This document shows positions 43,691 to 52,308 of a stretch of DNA of 64,000 bases, piece by piece. This DNA is from Hymenobacter wooponensis (GTDB lineage: Bacteria; Bacteroidota; Bacteroidia; Cytophagales; Hymenobacteraceae). A model generated the notes under the pieces. It had not been told where the DNA came from. It ran no database searches and worked only from the letters and a program-made list of their open reading frames with translations. A program made the position numbers and the translations under genes. The stretch is from assembly GCF_004745865.1 (NCBI RefSeq), contig NZ_SRKZ01000004.1:558001-622000 (forward strand), in the 5' to 3' direction. How positions within the stretch are numbered: position 1 is the first letter of the stretch; each line of letters opens with the position of its first letter.

Positions 43691-45067
43691 ATGCTCCTAC
43701 CTACCCTTCGCCCCCATCTTCGCCCCACTCTTACGTTAGCTTATCCCGTGATGCTCAGCCAGCTGGGCCACGTGCTGGTTAACGTATGCGACAGTATGGT
43801 GGTGGGCCAGACCGGCAAAGTAGAGCTGGCGGCGGTATCGTTGAGCGTGAGCGTGTGCACCGTGGTGATGGTATTTGGAATGGGCCTGGCCATGGGTATC
43901 ACGCCGCTGGTGGCCGCCGCCGATGGTCGCCGCGACATGGCTACGCTGGGGCGCTTGCTGGTAAATGGGGTGTGGCTCTGTACGGCGGCAGGCGCGCTGC
44001 TGGGTGGCCTAGGCCTGTTGCTGCCGCCCCTTCTGCCGCTCCTGCACCAAGAGCCCGACGTAGCCGCCCTCGCCGCCCCCTGGATTCGCGTGATTTTCCT
44101 GTCCTTGCTGCCTCTCATGGTTTTCCAGGGCTTCAAGCAGTTCGCTGAGGGCCTGGGCCTCACCCGCCAAGCCATGCTCCTCTCCGTGCAGGCCAACCTT
44201 CTCAATGCGTTCCTCTGCTACGCCCTGGTATTCGGGAAATTTGGCTTCCCTAACCTCGGCATGATGGGTGCGGCCTGGGCCACGCTGATTGCCCGCACGC
44301 TGATGGCCGCGCTAATGGCCGCCTACGTACTGCTGGCGGCTCGCTTGCAGCCCTACCGCGAAGCGGCGGCCCTCAACCTGCTCCCCGATGCTACCAGTTT
44401 GCGTCGCCTTATCGGTTTCGGCTCACCCATTGGCGTGCAGATGATGTTTGAAATGGGCGCCTTTAGCTTCTCCGCCATCATGATTGGGTGGTTGGGGGCT
44501 ACTGAACTAGCGGCCCACCAAATTGCCATTAATGTGGCTTCAGTAACTTACATGGCAGCCAGCGGTATTGCGGCGGCGGCAACTATTCGGGTAGGCAATC
44601 TGCGGGGCAGCGGCAATGCCAAGGGTGCCCGGCACGCTGGCTACGCGGCTTACCTTATCACGTTTCTCTTCATGAGCCTAATGGGCCTGCTGCTGATAGT
44701 GGGCCGGCAGTATATCCCGCAGTATTACAATAATGACCCCGCCGTAATAGCCCAGGCGGCCGGGCTGCTACTTATTGCGGCAGCCTTCCAGATTTCTGAT
44801 GGCCTACAAGTGGTGGGGTTAGGCGCCTTGCGGGGCTTAGAGGATGTAAAGGTGCCCTCGGTGGTGGCACTACTGGCCTACTGGGCCGCCGCGCTGCCGC
44901 TTGGCTACGTGCTGGGGTTCCCGCTAGGGCTGGGTGCTACGGGCGTATGGCTAGGCCTGCTCACGGGCCTGACGCTGGTGGCCGGGTTGTTGCTCTTGCG
45001 CTTCCACCACCGCAGCCGCACGCTGGCCACGGCACATCTGAACGAAGTAGTATCCAGCGTGCGTTAG
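43691..45067 (+). CDS. MATE family multidrug/cation antiporter
   Basis: 458 residues with twelve hydrophobic helices in the pattern of MATE transporters. The N-terminal HLRPTLTLAYPVMLSQLGHVLVNVCDSMVVGQTG and GLAMGITPLVAAADG match the NorM-type opening. The mid-protein GFGSPIGVQMMFEMGAFSFSAIMIGWLG and AHQIAINVASVTYMAASGI are also typical. MATE proteins use Na+ or H+ gradients to export cationic drugs or metabolites. It has its own promoter; the following DUF922 gene is separated by about 140 nt. The substrate is unknown. Confidence 0.92.
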   Translation: MLLPTLRPHLRPTLTLAYPVMLSQLGHVLVNVCDSMVVGQTGKVELAAVSLSVSVCTVVMVFGMGLAMGITPLVAAADGRRDMATLGRLLVNGVWLCTAAGALLGGLGLLLPPLLPLLHQEPDVAALAAPWIRVIFLSLLPLMVFQGFKQFAEGLGLTRQAMLLSVQANLLNAFLCYALVFGKFGFPNLGMMGAAWATLIARTLMAALMAAYVLLAARLQPYREAAALNLLPDATSLRRLIGFGSPIGVQMMFEMGAFSFSAIMIGWLGATELAAHQIAINVASVTYMAASGIAAAATIRVGNLRGSGNAKGARHAGYAAYLITFLFMSLMGLLLIVGRQYIPQYYNNDPAVIAQAAGLLLIAAAFQISDGLQVVGLGALRGLEDVKVPSVVALLAYWAAALPLGYVLGFPLGLGATGVWLGLLTGLTLVAGLLLLRFHHRSRTLATAHLNEVVSSVR

Positions 45068-45204
45068 CCTTCTACATTTGCTACTAAGCCAGAAAAGTCC
45101 TGTTTACCTTATGCTTCTCTTACGGAAGCTGAGGATACCAGGCTACTACTGGCCCGCAGCAAGTTGCTTTGCTTATTCGCTTTCCTGACTTCTATTTGTC
45201 GCCG

Positions 45205-45768
45205 ATGCTGTCGACCTTTTCGCTTCCCCTGTACCTGCTAAGTGCTCTAGGCCACTGGTTCCAGGGCCCGCCCGCCCCCGCCACTGCGGCGGCTCCTGCT
45301 ACCATTGAATGGCGCGCCGACCGCCGCCTAACCTGGGAAGACTTCAAAGCCCGCCCGAACACTGACCGGCTGGCGGCCCTCACCTCTTCTACTATCGATG
45401 CCAAAGTCGGCTGCGTCGATTATCAGTTCTCGGCGCAAGTGCGGGCTATCTTCGTCCCTGCGGAGTCGTGGGTACGCAACCCGGCCACGGCAAGCCCTAA
45501 CCTGCTGCGCCATGAGCAGCTGCACTTTGATCTTACGGAGCTACACACCCGCAAGCTACGCCAGAAGCTGAGCCTTGTGAAGCTGGACTGCCTGCACCTG
45601 CAGCCGGCCTTCAACAACATCACCAAGTTGGCCTTTCTGGAGTGGCAGCGCGAAGAAGCCAAGTACGATGCCGACACCAACCACGGCCTAAACGAACCGC
45701 GCCAGAAAGCCTGGGAAGAGCAAGTGCAACAGAAGCTTCAGCAGTATGAAGCCTTCGCACTGAAATAG
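45205..45768 (+). CDS. DUF922 family secreted putative metalloprotease
   Basis: 187 residues from ATG 45205; a TTG at 45169 would only add an odd leader. A hydrophobic N-terminus (LSTFSLPLYLLSALGHW) may be a signal or anchor. The DUF922 core shows WRADRRLTWEDFKARPN, and then LRHEQLHFDLTELHTRKLRQ. The HEQLHFD motif resembles the HExxH zinc site of secreted zinc proteases, with one position changed. The enzyme activity is therefore predicted only. It is an independent gene beside MATE and csaA. Confidence 0.75.
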   Translation: MLSTFSLPLYLLSALGHWFQGPPAPATAAAPATIEWRADRRLTWEDFKARPNTDRLAALTSSTIDAKVGCVDYQFSAQVRAIFVPAESWVRNPATASPNLLRHEQLHFDLTELHTRKLRQKLSLVKLDCLHLQPAFNNITKLAFLEWQREEAKYDADTNHGLNEPRQKAWEEQVQQKLQQYEAFALK

Positions 45769-45821
45769 GCGAAGTGGGGAAGTTGCGAATGGTTCGAGTG
45801 GTAGAACAGGCTTGTATACTC

Positions 45822-45915
45822 TAGCACGCCATTCTGACGAAGGAAGTATCTTGTCAGGAACGACTGGCCTAGCATCTCGTGCTTACGTGAGTAGATCCTT
45901 CGCTCTGCTCAGGGT
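45822..45915. repeat. REP-like imperfect palindrome
   Basis: CGAAGGA (45838-45844) pairs with TCCTTCG (45896-45902); outside, GCCATTCTGA and TCAGGGTGCC are partly complementary. An ACTGGCCTAG decamer lies near the centre (45863-45872). The sequence fills the gap before csaA. Confidence 0.4.
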
Positions 45916-45975
45916 GCCATGCGTTTTCGTGCTTTACTTCGCACCTTCACGACTCACTATTTCACCCTTCACCAC

Positions 45976-46308
45976 ATGATCACCTGGGCTGACTTTGAAC
46001 GCGTAGACTTGCGCGTGGGCACCATTCTCGAAGCCCGAGAATTTCCGGCCGCCCGCAAGCCGGCGTATCAGTTAGTAATTGACTTTGGCCCCGAACTCGG
46101 CCAGAAAAAGTCTAGCGCGCAAATCACCCACCATTACCAGCTAGCCGAGCTAGTGGGGCGGCAGGTGCTGTGCGTGGTCAACTTTCCGCCCCGGCAGATT
46201 GCCAATTTTATGTCGGAGGTGCTGGTAACGGGCGTAGCTGATGCGGAGGGCCACATTGTGCTGACGTCATTTCCGGTACCCGTGCCCAACGGCAGCCGCC
46301 TGATATAA
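45976..46308 (+). CDS. csaA: CsaA-type tRNA-binding protein
   Basis: 110 residues from ATG 45976 (MITWADFERVDLRVGTIL); the longer frame from 45919 reads through a repeat and is not believable. It is a single OB-fold: ERVDLRVGTILEAREFP, LGQKKSSAQITHHY, GRQVLCVVNFPPRQIANFMSEVLVTG and a C-terminal LTSFPVPVPNGSRLI. This is the CsaA/tRNA-binding domain also found in MetRS extensions. CsaA binds tRNA and has chaperone-like activity. It is convergent with the DUF4296 gene, 5 nt between stops. Confidence 0.85.
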   Translation: MITWADFERVDLRVGTILEAREFPAARKPAYQLVIDFGPELGQKKSSAQITHHYQLAELVGRQVLCVVNFPPRQIANFMSEVLVTGVADAEGHIVLTSFPVPVPNGSRLI

Positions 46309-46313
46309 GTGGC

Positions 46314-46682
46314 CTACGGGAGTTCGGGCTTCACGCCAAACTTCTCTTCGCGCTTGCCCAGGCTATCAATCACAGTTTTATAGATATCGTCGAGGTCTTT
46401 GTCGTGCACGGCGTAGTAGCGGTAACTCTGCTGAAAGGTAGAGTCCGTTACGTCGAAGCGCTTAAACAGGTCCTTTTTCTGCTGCAGAAACAGGGCCCGG
46501 GCCGAGTCGGAAGGTAGAGCCGAGGCATCTACCTGCGCCTCCAGAATATGGATGTTAACCAGTAGGCTAACCATCTTCTCCTGGGGAAGCAGCTTGCTTG
46601 GGGGCGCCACATCTTCGGGCTTCTGGCACGCCGTAAGAAAGGAACACAGAACCAGTAGCAGACAAAGGAAAGTATTTTTCAC
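46314..46682 (-). CDS. DUF4296 lipoprotein
   Basis: 122 residues with a lipoprotein signal ending LTACQKPED. The mature part shows KMVSLLVNIHILEAQV, the DUF4296 landmark in Bacteroidota, then a helical region with FKRFDVTDSTFQQSYRYYAVHDKDLDDIYK. Function unknown, probably envelope. It is divergent from the DUF58 gene across a 38-bp gap holding its promoter. Confidence 0.82.
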   Translation of the reverse strand: MKNTFLCLLLVLCSFLTACQKPEDVAPPSKLLPQEKMVSLLVNIHILEAQVDASALPSDSARALFLQQKKDLFKRFDVTDSTFQQSYRYYAVHDKDLDDIYKTVIDSLGKREEKFGVKPELP

Positions 46683-46687
46683 AGTCG

Positions 46688-46720
46688 CAAAGTTAGGAGG
46701 AACGCGTAGTTTTAGCCCAA
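46688..46720 (-). promoter_or_regulatory. Promoter of the DUF4296 gene
   Basis: On the minus strand: TTG (46720-46718), 22 nt, TAACTTTG (46695-46688), ending 5 nt before the ATG. It fills the divergent gap, so the DUF58 gene on the plus strand must use an overlapping or weaker signal such as TAGTTTTA at 46707-46714. Confidence 0.5.
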
Positions 46721-47623
46721 ATGAATCCTGCCACTCCTTCTCCCTTCCAATACCTCGTCCGCCGGCTTCGCCAGATGGAAATCCGCATTTTGAAGGCGGT
46801 GGACGCGCAGTTGCAGGGAGACTTCCATTCGGTGTTTAAAGGCACTGGCCTAGAGTTCGACGACGTACGGCTTTACCAGTACGGCGACGAAGTGCGGGCC
46901 ATCGACTGGGCCGTTTCCAGCAAGGGCCACGGCACCTTCGTGAAGACCTACAAGGAAGAACGCGAACAGCAGGTGCTTTTGTTGCTCGATGTGAGCGGCT
47001 CGCAGCAAGTGGGCGCTGCCAACCGCCGTAAGATTGACGTGGGCCGTGAGATTTGCGGGGTACTGGCGCTGGCCGCCGCTCGGCAGGATGCGCAACTGGG
47101 CATCCTGGCCTTTTCAGATCAGAAGGAGTTTTACTTACCTCCGGGCAAAGGTATTCGGCACGCCTATGCTCTTATTAAGCGCCTGTTTTCGTTGGAGCCG
47201 CAGAGCCGCCAAACAGCCGTGGGTGCCGGCATCAAGCAGGCGCTAGGCCTGTTAAAGCGCCGCACCATTGTACTGCTGATATCGGATTTCATTGACACCA
47301 ACTACGAGCGGGAGCTGACCATGCTGGCCCGCAAGCACGACCTGGTAGTGCTGCAGCTCTTGGATCAGCGGGAGCGGGAGTTTCCGCCCCTGGGCATCAT
47401 CCCGCTCCACGATCAGGAGTCGGGCCGCACAGTGTGGGTCAATACTTCCTCCGAAGCTTTCCGGGCGCGTTACCGGGCCACCTACGAGCTCAACCGCGAG
47501 CAGATTGGCCAGATCTGCCGACGGCACCGTACTGAATACCTTTCCATTGCTACCGATACTGATTTCATACCGCAGCTGGTTCGGCTGTTTCGGCGGCGCA
47601 ACCAACGGGGCAGCCGTGGGTAA
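46721..47623 (+). CDS. DUF58 protein with vWA-like domain (Bat/aerotolerance cluster)
   Basis: 300 residues. The DUF58 core begins EFDDVRLYQYGDEVRAIDWAVSSKGH, preceded by a short N-terminal region. A vWA-like MIDAS site follows in LLLLDVSGSQQVG (DxSxS). These proteins accompany MoxR ATPases in complexes thought to chaperone metal-dependent or envelope proteins. It is followed by a TM protein and BatA in overlapping order. No MoxR gene is within the window on its upstream side, so the cluster is either incomplete or the partner is elsewhere. Confidence 0.85.
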   Translation: MNPATPSPFQYLVRRLRQMEIRILKAVDAQLQGDFHSVFKGTGLEFDDVRLYQYGDEVRAIDWAVSSKGHGTFVKTYKEEREQQVLLLLDVSGSQQVGAANRRKIDVGREICGVLALAAARQDAQLGILAFSDQKEFYLPPGKGIRHAYALIKRLFSLEPQSRQTAVGAGIKQALGLLKRRTIVLLISDFIDTNYERELTMLARKHDLVVLQLLDQREREFPPLGIIPLHDQESGRTVWVNTSSEAFRARYRATYELNREQIGQICRRHRTEYLSIATDTDFIPQLVRLFRRRNQRGSRG

Positions 47624-48557
47624 GGCGCAAGCTAGGCGGTTAGCACGCTGGGCGGCTTGGCTAGGCCTGTACTTGTTGCCTTGCTTAACGGCAATGGCTC
47701 AAGCGCCACCCGATACCCTACCCCAAGGCCGCTTTCTGCGGCCCGAGGCCCGGGTAGGTGAGCTAGTGGAGTACGAGCTGCGCTATGAGCATGCCCCTGG
47801 CCTAGAGGTCATCTTTCCTGACTCGGCGGCAAACTATGAGCCGTTTGAGTTCGTGGGCAAGCGCTACTCTCCCACCCGCACGCGCAAAGGCCGCAGCCTC
47901 GACCGAACCGTGTACCGGCTGCGCACCTTCTCCCTCGACTCAGTGCAGCGCCTGAGCTTGCCTGTTACAGTGCTTCGCGGCCCCGATACCCTGGCTATTT
48001 CCTCGGTGCCCGCGCAGCTACGTCTGGTGCGCACTGCCCCGCCCGTGGTGCCGGGGCAGGTGCCTAATCTGCGCCAAAACCTCAGCCTGCAGCCCGTAGA
48101 GCCACAGTTCAATTATCCCTACTGGCTTGCGGGGGCGGCTTTGCTACTGGCGGTGGCCGGCGGCGTGGTGCTAGGGTTTCGGCGCAAGCTGCGCCTGCGC
48201 TACCGCCGCTACCGCCTGCGCAAAAACCACGCGTACTTCCTGGCCCAATATGCGCGCCATGTGGAGCGTTTCACGCTTTCCCGCTCGCTTACCAACATGG
48301 AGCGCGCTATCACGCTGTGGAAGAACTACCTCTCCAACCTCGAAAACAACGCCATCAACAGCCTCACCACCCGCGAAATTGTGGCGCATTACCAAAACGA
48401 TTCCGACGTGCGCCTAGCCCTAAGCCTCGCCGACCGAGTAATTTATGGCAACCAGTTTTCAGAGGATGATACGGAAACCGATTTGGCCTTTGTACTGCTC
48501 CGCGACTTTGCCGACCGGCAGTATGAACGCGTAGTGACGAAGATGGTGCAGCCGTAA
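47616..48557 (+). CDS. Membrane protein of the Bat-type cluster, function unknown
   Basis: 313 residues from a GTG at 47616, which overlaps the DUF58 stop by 8 nt. A longer frame from 47505 lies inside the DUF58 gene. A signal sequence (AAWLGLYLLPCLTAMAQ) is followed by a beta-like periplasmic domain (VGELVEYELRYEHAPGLEVIF), then one membrane helix (YWLAGAALLLAVAGGVVLGF), then a cytoplasmic helical region with many basic residues (YRRYRLRKNHAYFLAQYAR). I read it as the periplasmic-plus-anchor member of the Bat operon. The DUF58-TM-BatA order is known from Bacteroidota. The translational overlap suggests coupling. Confidence 0.78.
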   Translation: MGKAQARRLARWAAWLGLYLLPCLTAMAQAPPDTLPQGRFLRPEARVGELVEYELRYEHAPGLEVIFPDSAANYEPFEFVGKRYSPTRTRKGRSLDRTVYRLRTFSLDSVQRLSLPVTVLRGPDTLAISSVPAQLRLVRTAPPVVPGQVPNLRQNLSLQPVEPQFNYPYWLAGAALLLAVAGGVVLGFRRKLRLRYRRYRLRKNHAYFLAQYARHVERFTLSRSLTNMERAITLWKNYLSNLENNAINSLTTREIVAHYQNDSDVRLALSLADRVIYGNQFSEDDTETDLAFVLLRDFADRQYERVVTKMVQP

Positions 48558-48639
48558 CCGCCATTTCTCAGCTTTAATACGCCTTGCTCTTGTCTGTATT
48601 CAGTGCACGCCTTCAGCCGTGATTCCAGCTGATTCAGAC

Positions 48640-48647
48640 TACTTTTG
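48640..48647 (+). promoter_or_regulatory. Candidate -7 element ahead of batA
   Basis: TACTTTTG, 26 nt before the batA ATG at 48674. No TTG at the right distance. It may give internal expression of batA. Confidence 0.35.
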
Positions 48648-48673
48648 CGCCTTCCGCCTCTCCCGCTTCCCTC

Positions 48674-49723
48674 ATGCAACAACTTTGGCAGCAGCTGTTC
48701 GCCCCCATTCTGGATAGTGTGCGCTACGCCACGCTCGCCAGCTACACCTGGGCTGAGCCGCGCTTGCTGCTACTGCTACCGTTTGTGCCGTTGCTGTTTG
48801 TGGCGCGCTGGGTGCTAGCCCACCGCCGCCGTTCGCGGTTAGGCGTGGCGTTTGTGCGGGGGCAAATCCCGCGCGACTGGAGCACGCTGCTGCGTTTCTT
48901 GCCCGATGTGGTGCTGGCCCTCAGCCTTGGGTTTGCCATTGTAGCCTTAGCCCGCCCTCAGCGCACCGATGAGCGCGTGGTGCAGAATGGCGAGGGCATC
49001 GATATTTTGCTGTTGCTGGACGTTTCGGCCTCTATGGAGCTACAGGACCTGCAGCCTAACCGCCTGGAGGCCGCCAAGCGCGTAGCCCGCGACTTTATTG
49101 CGGGCCGCCAGGGTGACCGAATTGGTCTGGTGGTGTTTGCCGGTGATGCTTACTCTCTAGCGCCCCTCACTACCGACTACGAACTGCTGCGCGACAACCT
49201 ACGGGATATCCGGCTGGGGATGATTGCCAATGATGGCACCGCCATCGGGACGGCGCTGGGCGTAGCTACCAACCGACTGCGCAGTTCTCGCTCGCGCTCC
49301 AAAGTGTGCATCCTGATATCAGATGGGGAGAATACAGCTGGTAGCCTCGACCCGCTGACGGCTGCCCAACTGGCTCACGCCTACGGACTGAAAATCTATA
49401 CCATAGGCCTAGGCCAGGATGGCATAGTGCCCTACGGCAAAGACGAAAATGGCCGCCCCCGCTACGTAGAAACCCGCCTCGACGAAACCACCATGCGCCA
49501 AATTGCGCAGGCTGGAGAAGGGCAGTTCTTCCGGGCCACCGACAATGCCGGCCTTTCACAAGTGTTTCGGCGCATCAATCGGTACGAGAAATCAGAAATC
49601 AAGCAGACCCGTTACCGCAACACCAAAGACTATTACCGGATTTACCTGTTCTGGTCTCTGGGGCTCTGGCTGCTCTGGCTAGGCCTCAAAAACACCTTCC
49701 TTACCAACGCGTTGGAGGATTAA
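48674..49723 (+). CDS. batA: BatA-like vWA membrane protein
   Basis: 349 residues. Two N-terminal hydrophobic segments (LLPFVPLLFVARWVLA, FLPDVVLALSLGFAIVAL) precede a vWA domain with the MIDAS DVSASMELQDLQPNR and the Thr site (LAPLTTDY), and further DGENTAGSLDP. A C-terminal helix (YLFWSLGLWLLWLGL) closes it. This is the BatA layout. It is the last recognisable member of the cluster; BatB, BatC, BatD and BatE homologues, which usually follow, are absent, and an AT-rich gene begins 35 nt later. Confidence 0.88.
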   Translation: MQQLWQQLFAPILDSVRYATLASYTWAEPRLLLLLPFVPLLFVARWVLAHRRRSRLGVAFVRGQIPRDWSTLLRFLPDVVLALSLGFAIVALARPQRTDERVVQNGEGIDILLLLDVSASMELQDLQPNRLEAAKRVARDFIAGRQGDRIGLVVFAGDAYSLAPLTTDYELLRDNLRDIRLGMIANDGTAIGTALGVATNRLRSSRSRSKVCILISDGENTAGSLDPLTAAQLAHAYGLKIYTIGLGQDGIVPYGKDENGRPRYVETRLDETTMRQIAQAGEGQFFRATDNAGLSQVFRRINRYEKSEIKQTRYRNTKDYYRIYLFWSLGLWLLWLGLKNTFLTNALED

Positions 49724-49758
49724 GCAAACGTTTTGATATTTAGTCAAATCTGTTAACA

Positions 49759-50151
49759 ATGATCATTTTTAATTATTTATTTTATAGAATGACAAGGACA
49801 TTTTTAGCTTCACCCCGAATATATCCTTTGACATTTATAACATTAATTGAAACCTTCTTATTTGTTGCAATTACTCAACGCTTATTTTCTCTTCTAAATA
49901 TTCAATATATATCACTTGGCTCAAGTCCGGTCGGATTGGTGAAAATATATTGGGGTTGCTTAACAATGATTTTATATACAGCCAATTTCTTCTACTATTC
50001 GGAATCAAGAATAGAGAAACTAGAATTGAGATGGTCACTTGATTCAGCAGCAACAAAAAGAAGAAAATCATTTTTATCTTTATTAATAATTTTTATCATA
50101 TTTTATCTATCGATTGCACCCTTTATTAATTTAAGAATAGTCTCTAATTAG
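49759..50151 (+). CDS. AT-rich orphan membrane protein
   Basis: 130 residues with three or four predicted membrane helices (FITLIETFLFVAI, WGCLTMILYTANFFYY, LLIIFIIFYLSIAPFINL) and a basic loop, EKLELRWSLDSAATKRRKS. Two 60-base lines counted here give about 28 % GC, against far higher values in the flanking genes. Codons end mostly in A or T, unlike all neighbours. It fills the space after batA where batB is expected. I do not recognise a family. It is most likely a recent acquisition, perhaps from an AT-rich relative. Confidence 0.55.
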   Translation: MIIFNYLFYRMTRTFLASPRIYPLTFITLIETFLFVAITQRLFSLLNIQYISLGSSPVGLVKIYWGCLTMILYTANFFYYSESRIEKLELRWSLDSAATKRRKSFLSLLIIFIIFYLSIAPFINLRIVSN

Positions 50152-50206
50152 ATATAATTAACTCCAACTAAATTATCCACACACTAAAACATCAACACAT
50201 CTTGGG

Positions 50207-50872
50207 ATGTCCATAGCCGATAATATTCACCGGATTCAGCAGGAGCTTACGGGTACTTCCGCCAAGCTGGTAGCTGTCACGAAAACGCACCCCGTAGAAC
50301 TGCTGCAGGAGGCCTACGATGCCGGTAGCCGCATTTTTGGCGAGAACCGCGTGCAGGAGATGGCCGCTAAGCAACCAGAGCTACCCGCCGATGTAGAGTG
50401 GCACCTCATTGGCCACCTGCAAACCAACAAGGTGAAATACATAGCGCCCTTTGTGCACACCATTCAGAGCCTCGATAGCCTGAAGCTGCTGCAGGAAGTA
50501 GAGAAGCAGGCCGCCCGCTACCAGCGTGAAATCAGGGGGTTGCTGCAGTTTCATATTGCCAAGGAGGAAACTAAAACCGGCCTGTCCTTGGCGGAAGCCG
50601 AGGAGATCCTGCAGTCAGCAGAGTTCCGGGCCATGCGCCACGTTCGGCTAGCCGGCGTGATGGGCATTGCCACTAATACTTCCGACGAGCATCAGTTGCG
50701 CCGCGAATTCCGAGAGCTGCGCGGCTACTTCGATAAGCTAAAGTCCTTGTACTTCGCTGAAGATGACGCGTTCCGGGAGGTATCTATGGGCATGAGCTCT
50801 GACTACCGGCTGGCGCTGCAAGAGGGCAGCACACTCATTCGGGTAGGCAGCGCTATTTTTGGCGCCCGGTAA
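50207..50872 (+). CDS. yggS: YggS-family PLP homeostasis protein
   Basis: 221 residues. The PLP Lys sits in AKLVAVTKTHPVELL; other marks are GSRIFGENRVQEM, EWHLIGHLQTNKVKYIAP and the phosphate-binding C-terminal region SMGMSSDYRLALQEGSTLIRVGSAIFGAR. It is a PLP carrier (PLPHP) that maintains vitamin B6 and amino acid balance. The ATG follows directly after the AT-rich stretch. Confidence 0.93.
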   Translation: MSIADNIHRIQQELTGTSAKLVAVTKTHPVELLQEAYDAGSRIFGENRVQEMAAKQPELPADVEWHLIGHLQTNKVKYIAPFVHTIQSLDSLKLLQEVEKQAARYQREIRGLLQFHIAKEETKTGLSLAEAEEILQSAEFRAMRHVRLAGVMGIATNTSDEHQLRREFRELRGYFDKLKSLYFAEDDAFREVSMGMSSDYRLALQEGSTLIRVGSAIFGAR

Positions 50873-50891
50873 CCTGCCATGCCGACCGCAA

Positions 50892-50946
50892 GGAGGAATC
50901 TGGGTTATCCTATGATGGCTTGACCCAGGTTCCTCCCTGCCGCGGC
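50892..50946. repeat. REP-like palindrome after yggS
   Basis: GGAGGAATCTGGGT (50892-50905) pairs with ACCCAGGTTCCTCC (50933-50946) with one mismatch around a 27-nt loop, 20 nt past the yggS stop. It could also serve as a weak terminator, but there is no T-run. Confidence 0.4.
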
Positions 50947-51005
50947 GGCTTGACAAATGGCCTAGGCCACTCCCTCTCAACTCCAACTTATAACACCCTT
51001 ACCGC

Positions 51006-51383
51006 ATGACGGCGAAAGTAATTCTTCAACTGGCGGCCCTGCTGGGTGCCCTAGGCGTAGGCATTGGCGCATTTGGTGCGCATGGCTTGCGCAATATTCT
51101 AGAAGCCTCCGGCCGCTTTGATACCTTTGAAACAGCCGTGCGCTACCAGTTTTATCATGCCTTGGCATTGCTGGCCATTGGCATTTTGTACCACGTGCGC
51201 CCCGAGCTGCGCGGGCTGGGCACCACGGCGTGGCTGTGGCTGGGCGGTATCATCGTATTCAGCGGCTCGCTGTACGTACTCTGCCTCACGGGCATCACCA
51301 AGCTGGGCGCCATCACCCCCATTGGCGGCCTCCTGTTCATTGCCGGCTGGATTACCCTGCTACTGGCCGCTCGCCAACTCTAG
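51006..51383 (+). CDS. DUF423 (TMEM256/YgdD-like) membrane protein
   Basis: 125 residues, four hydrophobic helices. The DUF423 features are GALGVGIGAFGAHGLRN near the start, TFETAVRYQFYHALALLAIG, and later LWLGGIIVFSGSLYVLCLTG and PIGGLLFIAGWITLL. Inner-membrane protein of unknown function, widely conserved. It ends within a CTAGGCCACT decamer and is convergent with the AraC-type gene 6 nt away. Confidence 0.88.
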   Translation: MTAKVILQLAALLGALGVGIGAFGAHGLRNILEASGRFDTFETAVRYQFYHALALLAIGILYHVRPELRGLGTTAWLWLGGIIVFSGSLYVLCLTGITKLGAITPIGGLLFIAGWITLLLAARQL

Positions 51384-51389
51384 GCCACT

Positions 51390-52304
51390 CTACTGCGCTG
51401 AGAAGCGGAAAGCCGCCGGCGTAAGTCCCGTTTTGCTCTTGAACAGGCGGGTAAAATACTGCGGATACTCGAAGCCCAGCTGAAACGCCGTTTCGTTGAT
51501 GGTGAGCGAGGTACCCAGCAGCAGCTGCTTGGCTTTGTTAATTAGGGCTTGATGTATGTGCTGCTGGGTATTCTGGCCGGTCAGGGCCCGCAGCATATCA
51601 CTGAGGTAAGCGGGCGACACATGCAGCGCATCGGCGAAGTACTGCACGGTGGGCAGCGGGTGCTCTTCTCCCTGCCCGAAGTAAGCGTTCAACTGCTCCT
51701 CAAAGCGCGTGAGCAGGTCGTGCTCCGCCGGGCGGCGCGTCAAGAACTGCCGGTGATAGAAGCGGTTGGCGTAGCTGAGCAGCACTTCCAGCTGCGACAC
51801 CAGCACGTCCTGGCTAAAAGCATCAATGGGCTGCTCGCACTCCCGGCGGATGTTTTCGATGAGCCCAACCAGCATATCTTCTTCGCGGGCGGCCAAGTGT
51901 AATGCCTCATGCACTTGGTAAGAGAAGAACCCGTAGGTGGCCATCTTCTTGCCGAGTGGGTACTTGTGCAGCAAATCGGGGTGAAAAATCAGCATCCAGC
52001 CCGTTATCTCCGAGATGTCAATGGTGTCATTTGCCTCACACATCTGCCCCGGCGCATAGAAAGCCAGTACCCCATCGTTGAAATCGTAAGCCTGGCGCCC
52101 ATAGTGAATAACTCCTTTCAAGTTTTTCTTGAGGGCGATAATATATAGCTGCCGTAAGGCAGGCATGGTGGGCGGTATCAGATGGCGCGTCTTCTCCAGA
52201 TCAACAACCGCCAGCAACGGATGCACCGGACTCGGGAAGCCGAAATGTTGCGTGAATTCTGAAACGGACTCCAGCAGGCGAAATTCTTTGGCGGGTTGTT
52301 TCAT
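51390..52304 (-). CDS. AraC-family transcriptional regulator
   Basis: 304 residues. An N-terminal cupin-like sensor part (FAFPSPVHP-like region through YAPGQMCEAND) is followed by the C-terminal double helix-turn-helix: ADALHVSPAYLSDMLRALTGQN and NETAFQLGFEYPQYFTRLFKSKTGLTPAAFR. It lies 4 nt downstream of the hydrolase gene, so the two are in one operon with the aldo/keto reductases upstream. It probably controls these genes in response to a small molecule. Confidence 0.88.
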   Translation of the reverse strand: MKQPAKEFRLLESVSEFTQHFGFPSPVHPLLAVVDLEKTRHLIPPTMPALRQLYIIALKKNLKGVIHYGRQAYDFNDGVLAFYAPGQMCEANDTIDISEITGWMLIFHPDLLHKYPLGKKMATYGFFSYQVHEALHLAAREEDMLVGLIENIRRECEQPIDAFSQDVLVSQLEVLLSYANRFYHRQFLTRRPAEHDLLTRFEEQLNAYFGQGEEHPLPTVQYFADALHVSPAYLSDMLRALTGQNTQQHIHQALINKAKQLLLGTSLTINETAFQLGFEYPQYFTRLFKSKTGLTPAAFRFSAQ

Positions 52305-52308
52305 ATGG

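Noticed and set aside
47505..47615. Upstream start of the Bat-cluster membrane protein inside the DUF58 gene
   Set aside because: The extension is not protein-like in that frame; a GTG at 47616 fits translational coupling and gives a clean signal sequence.
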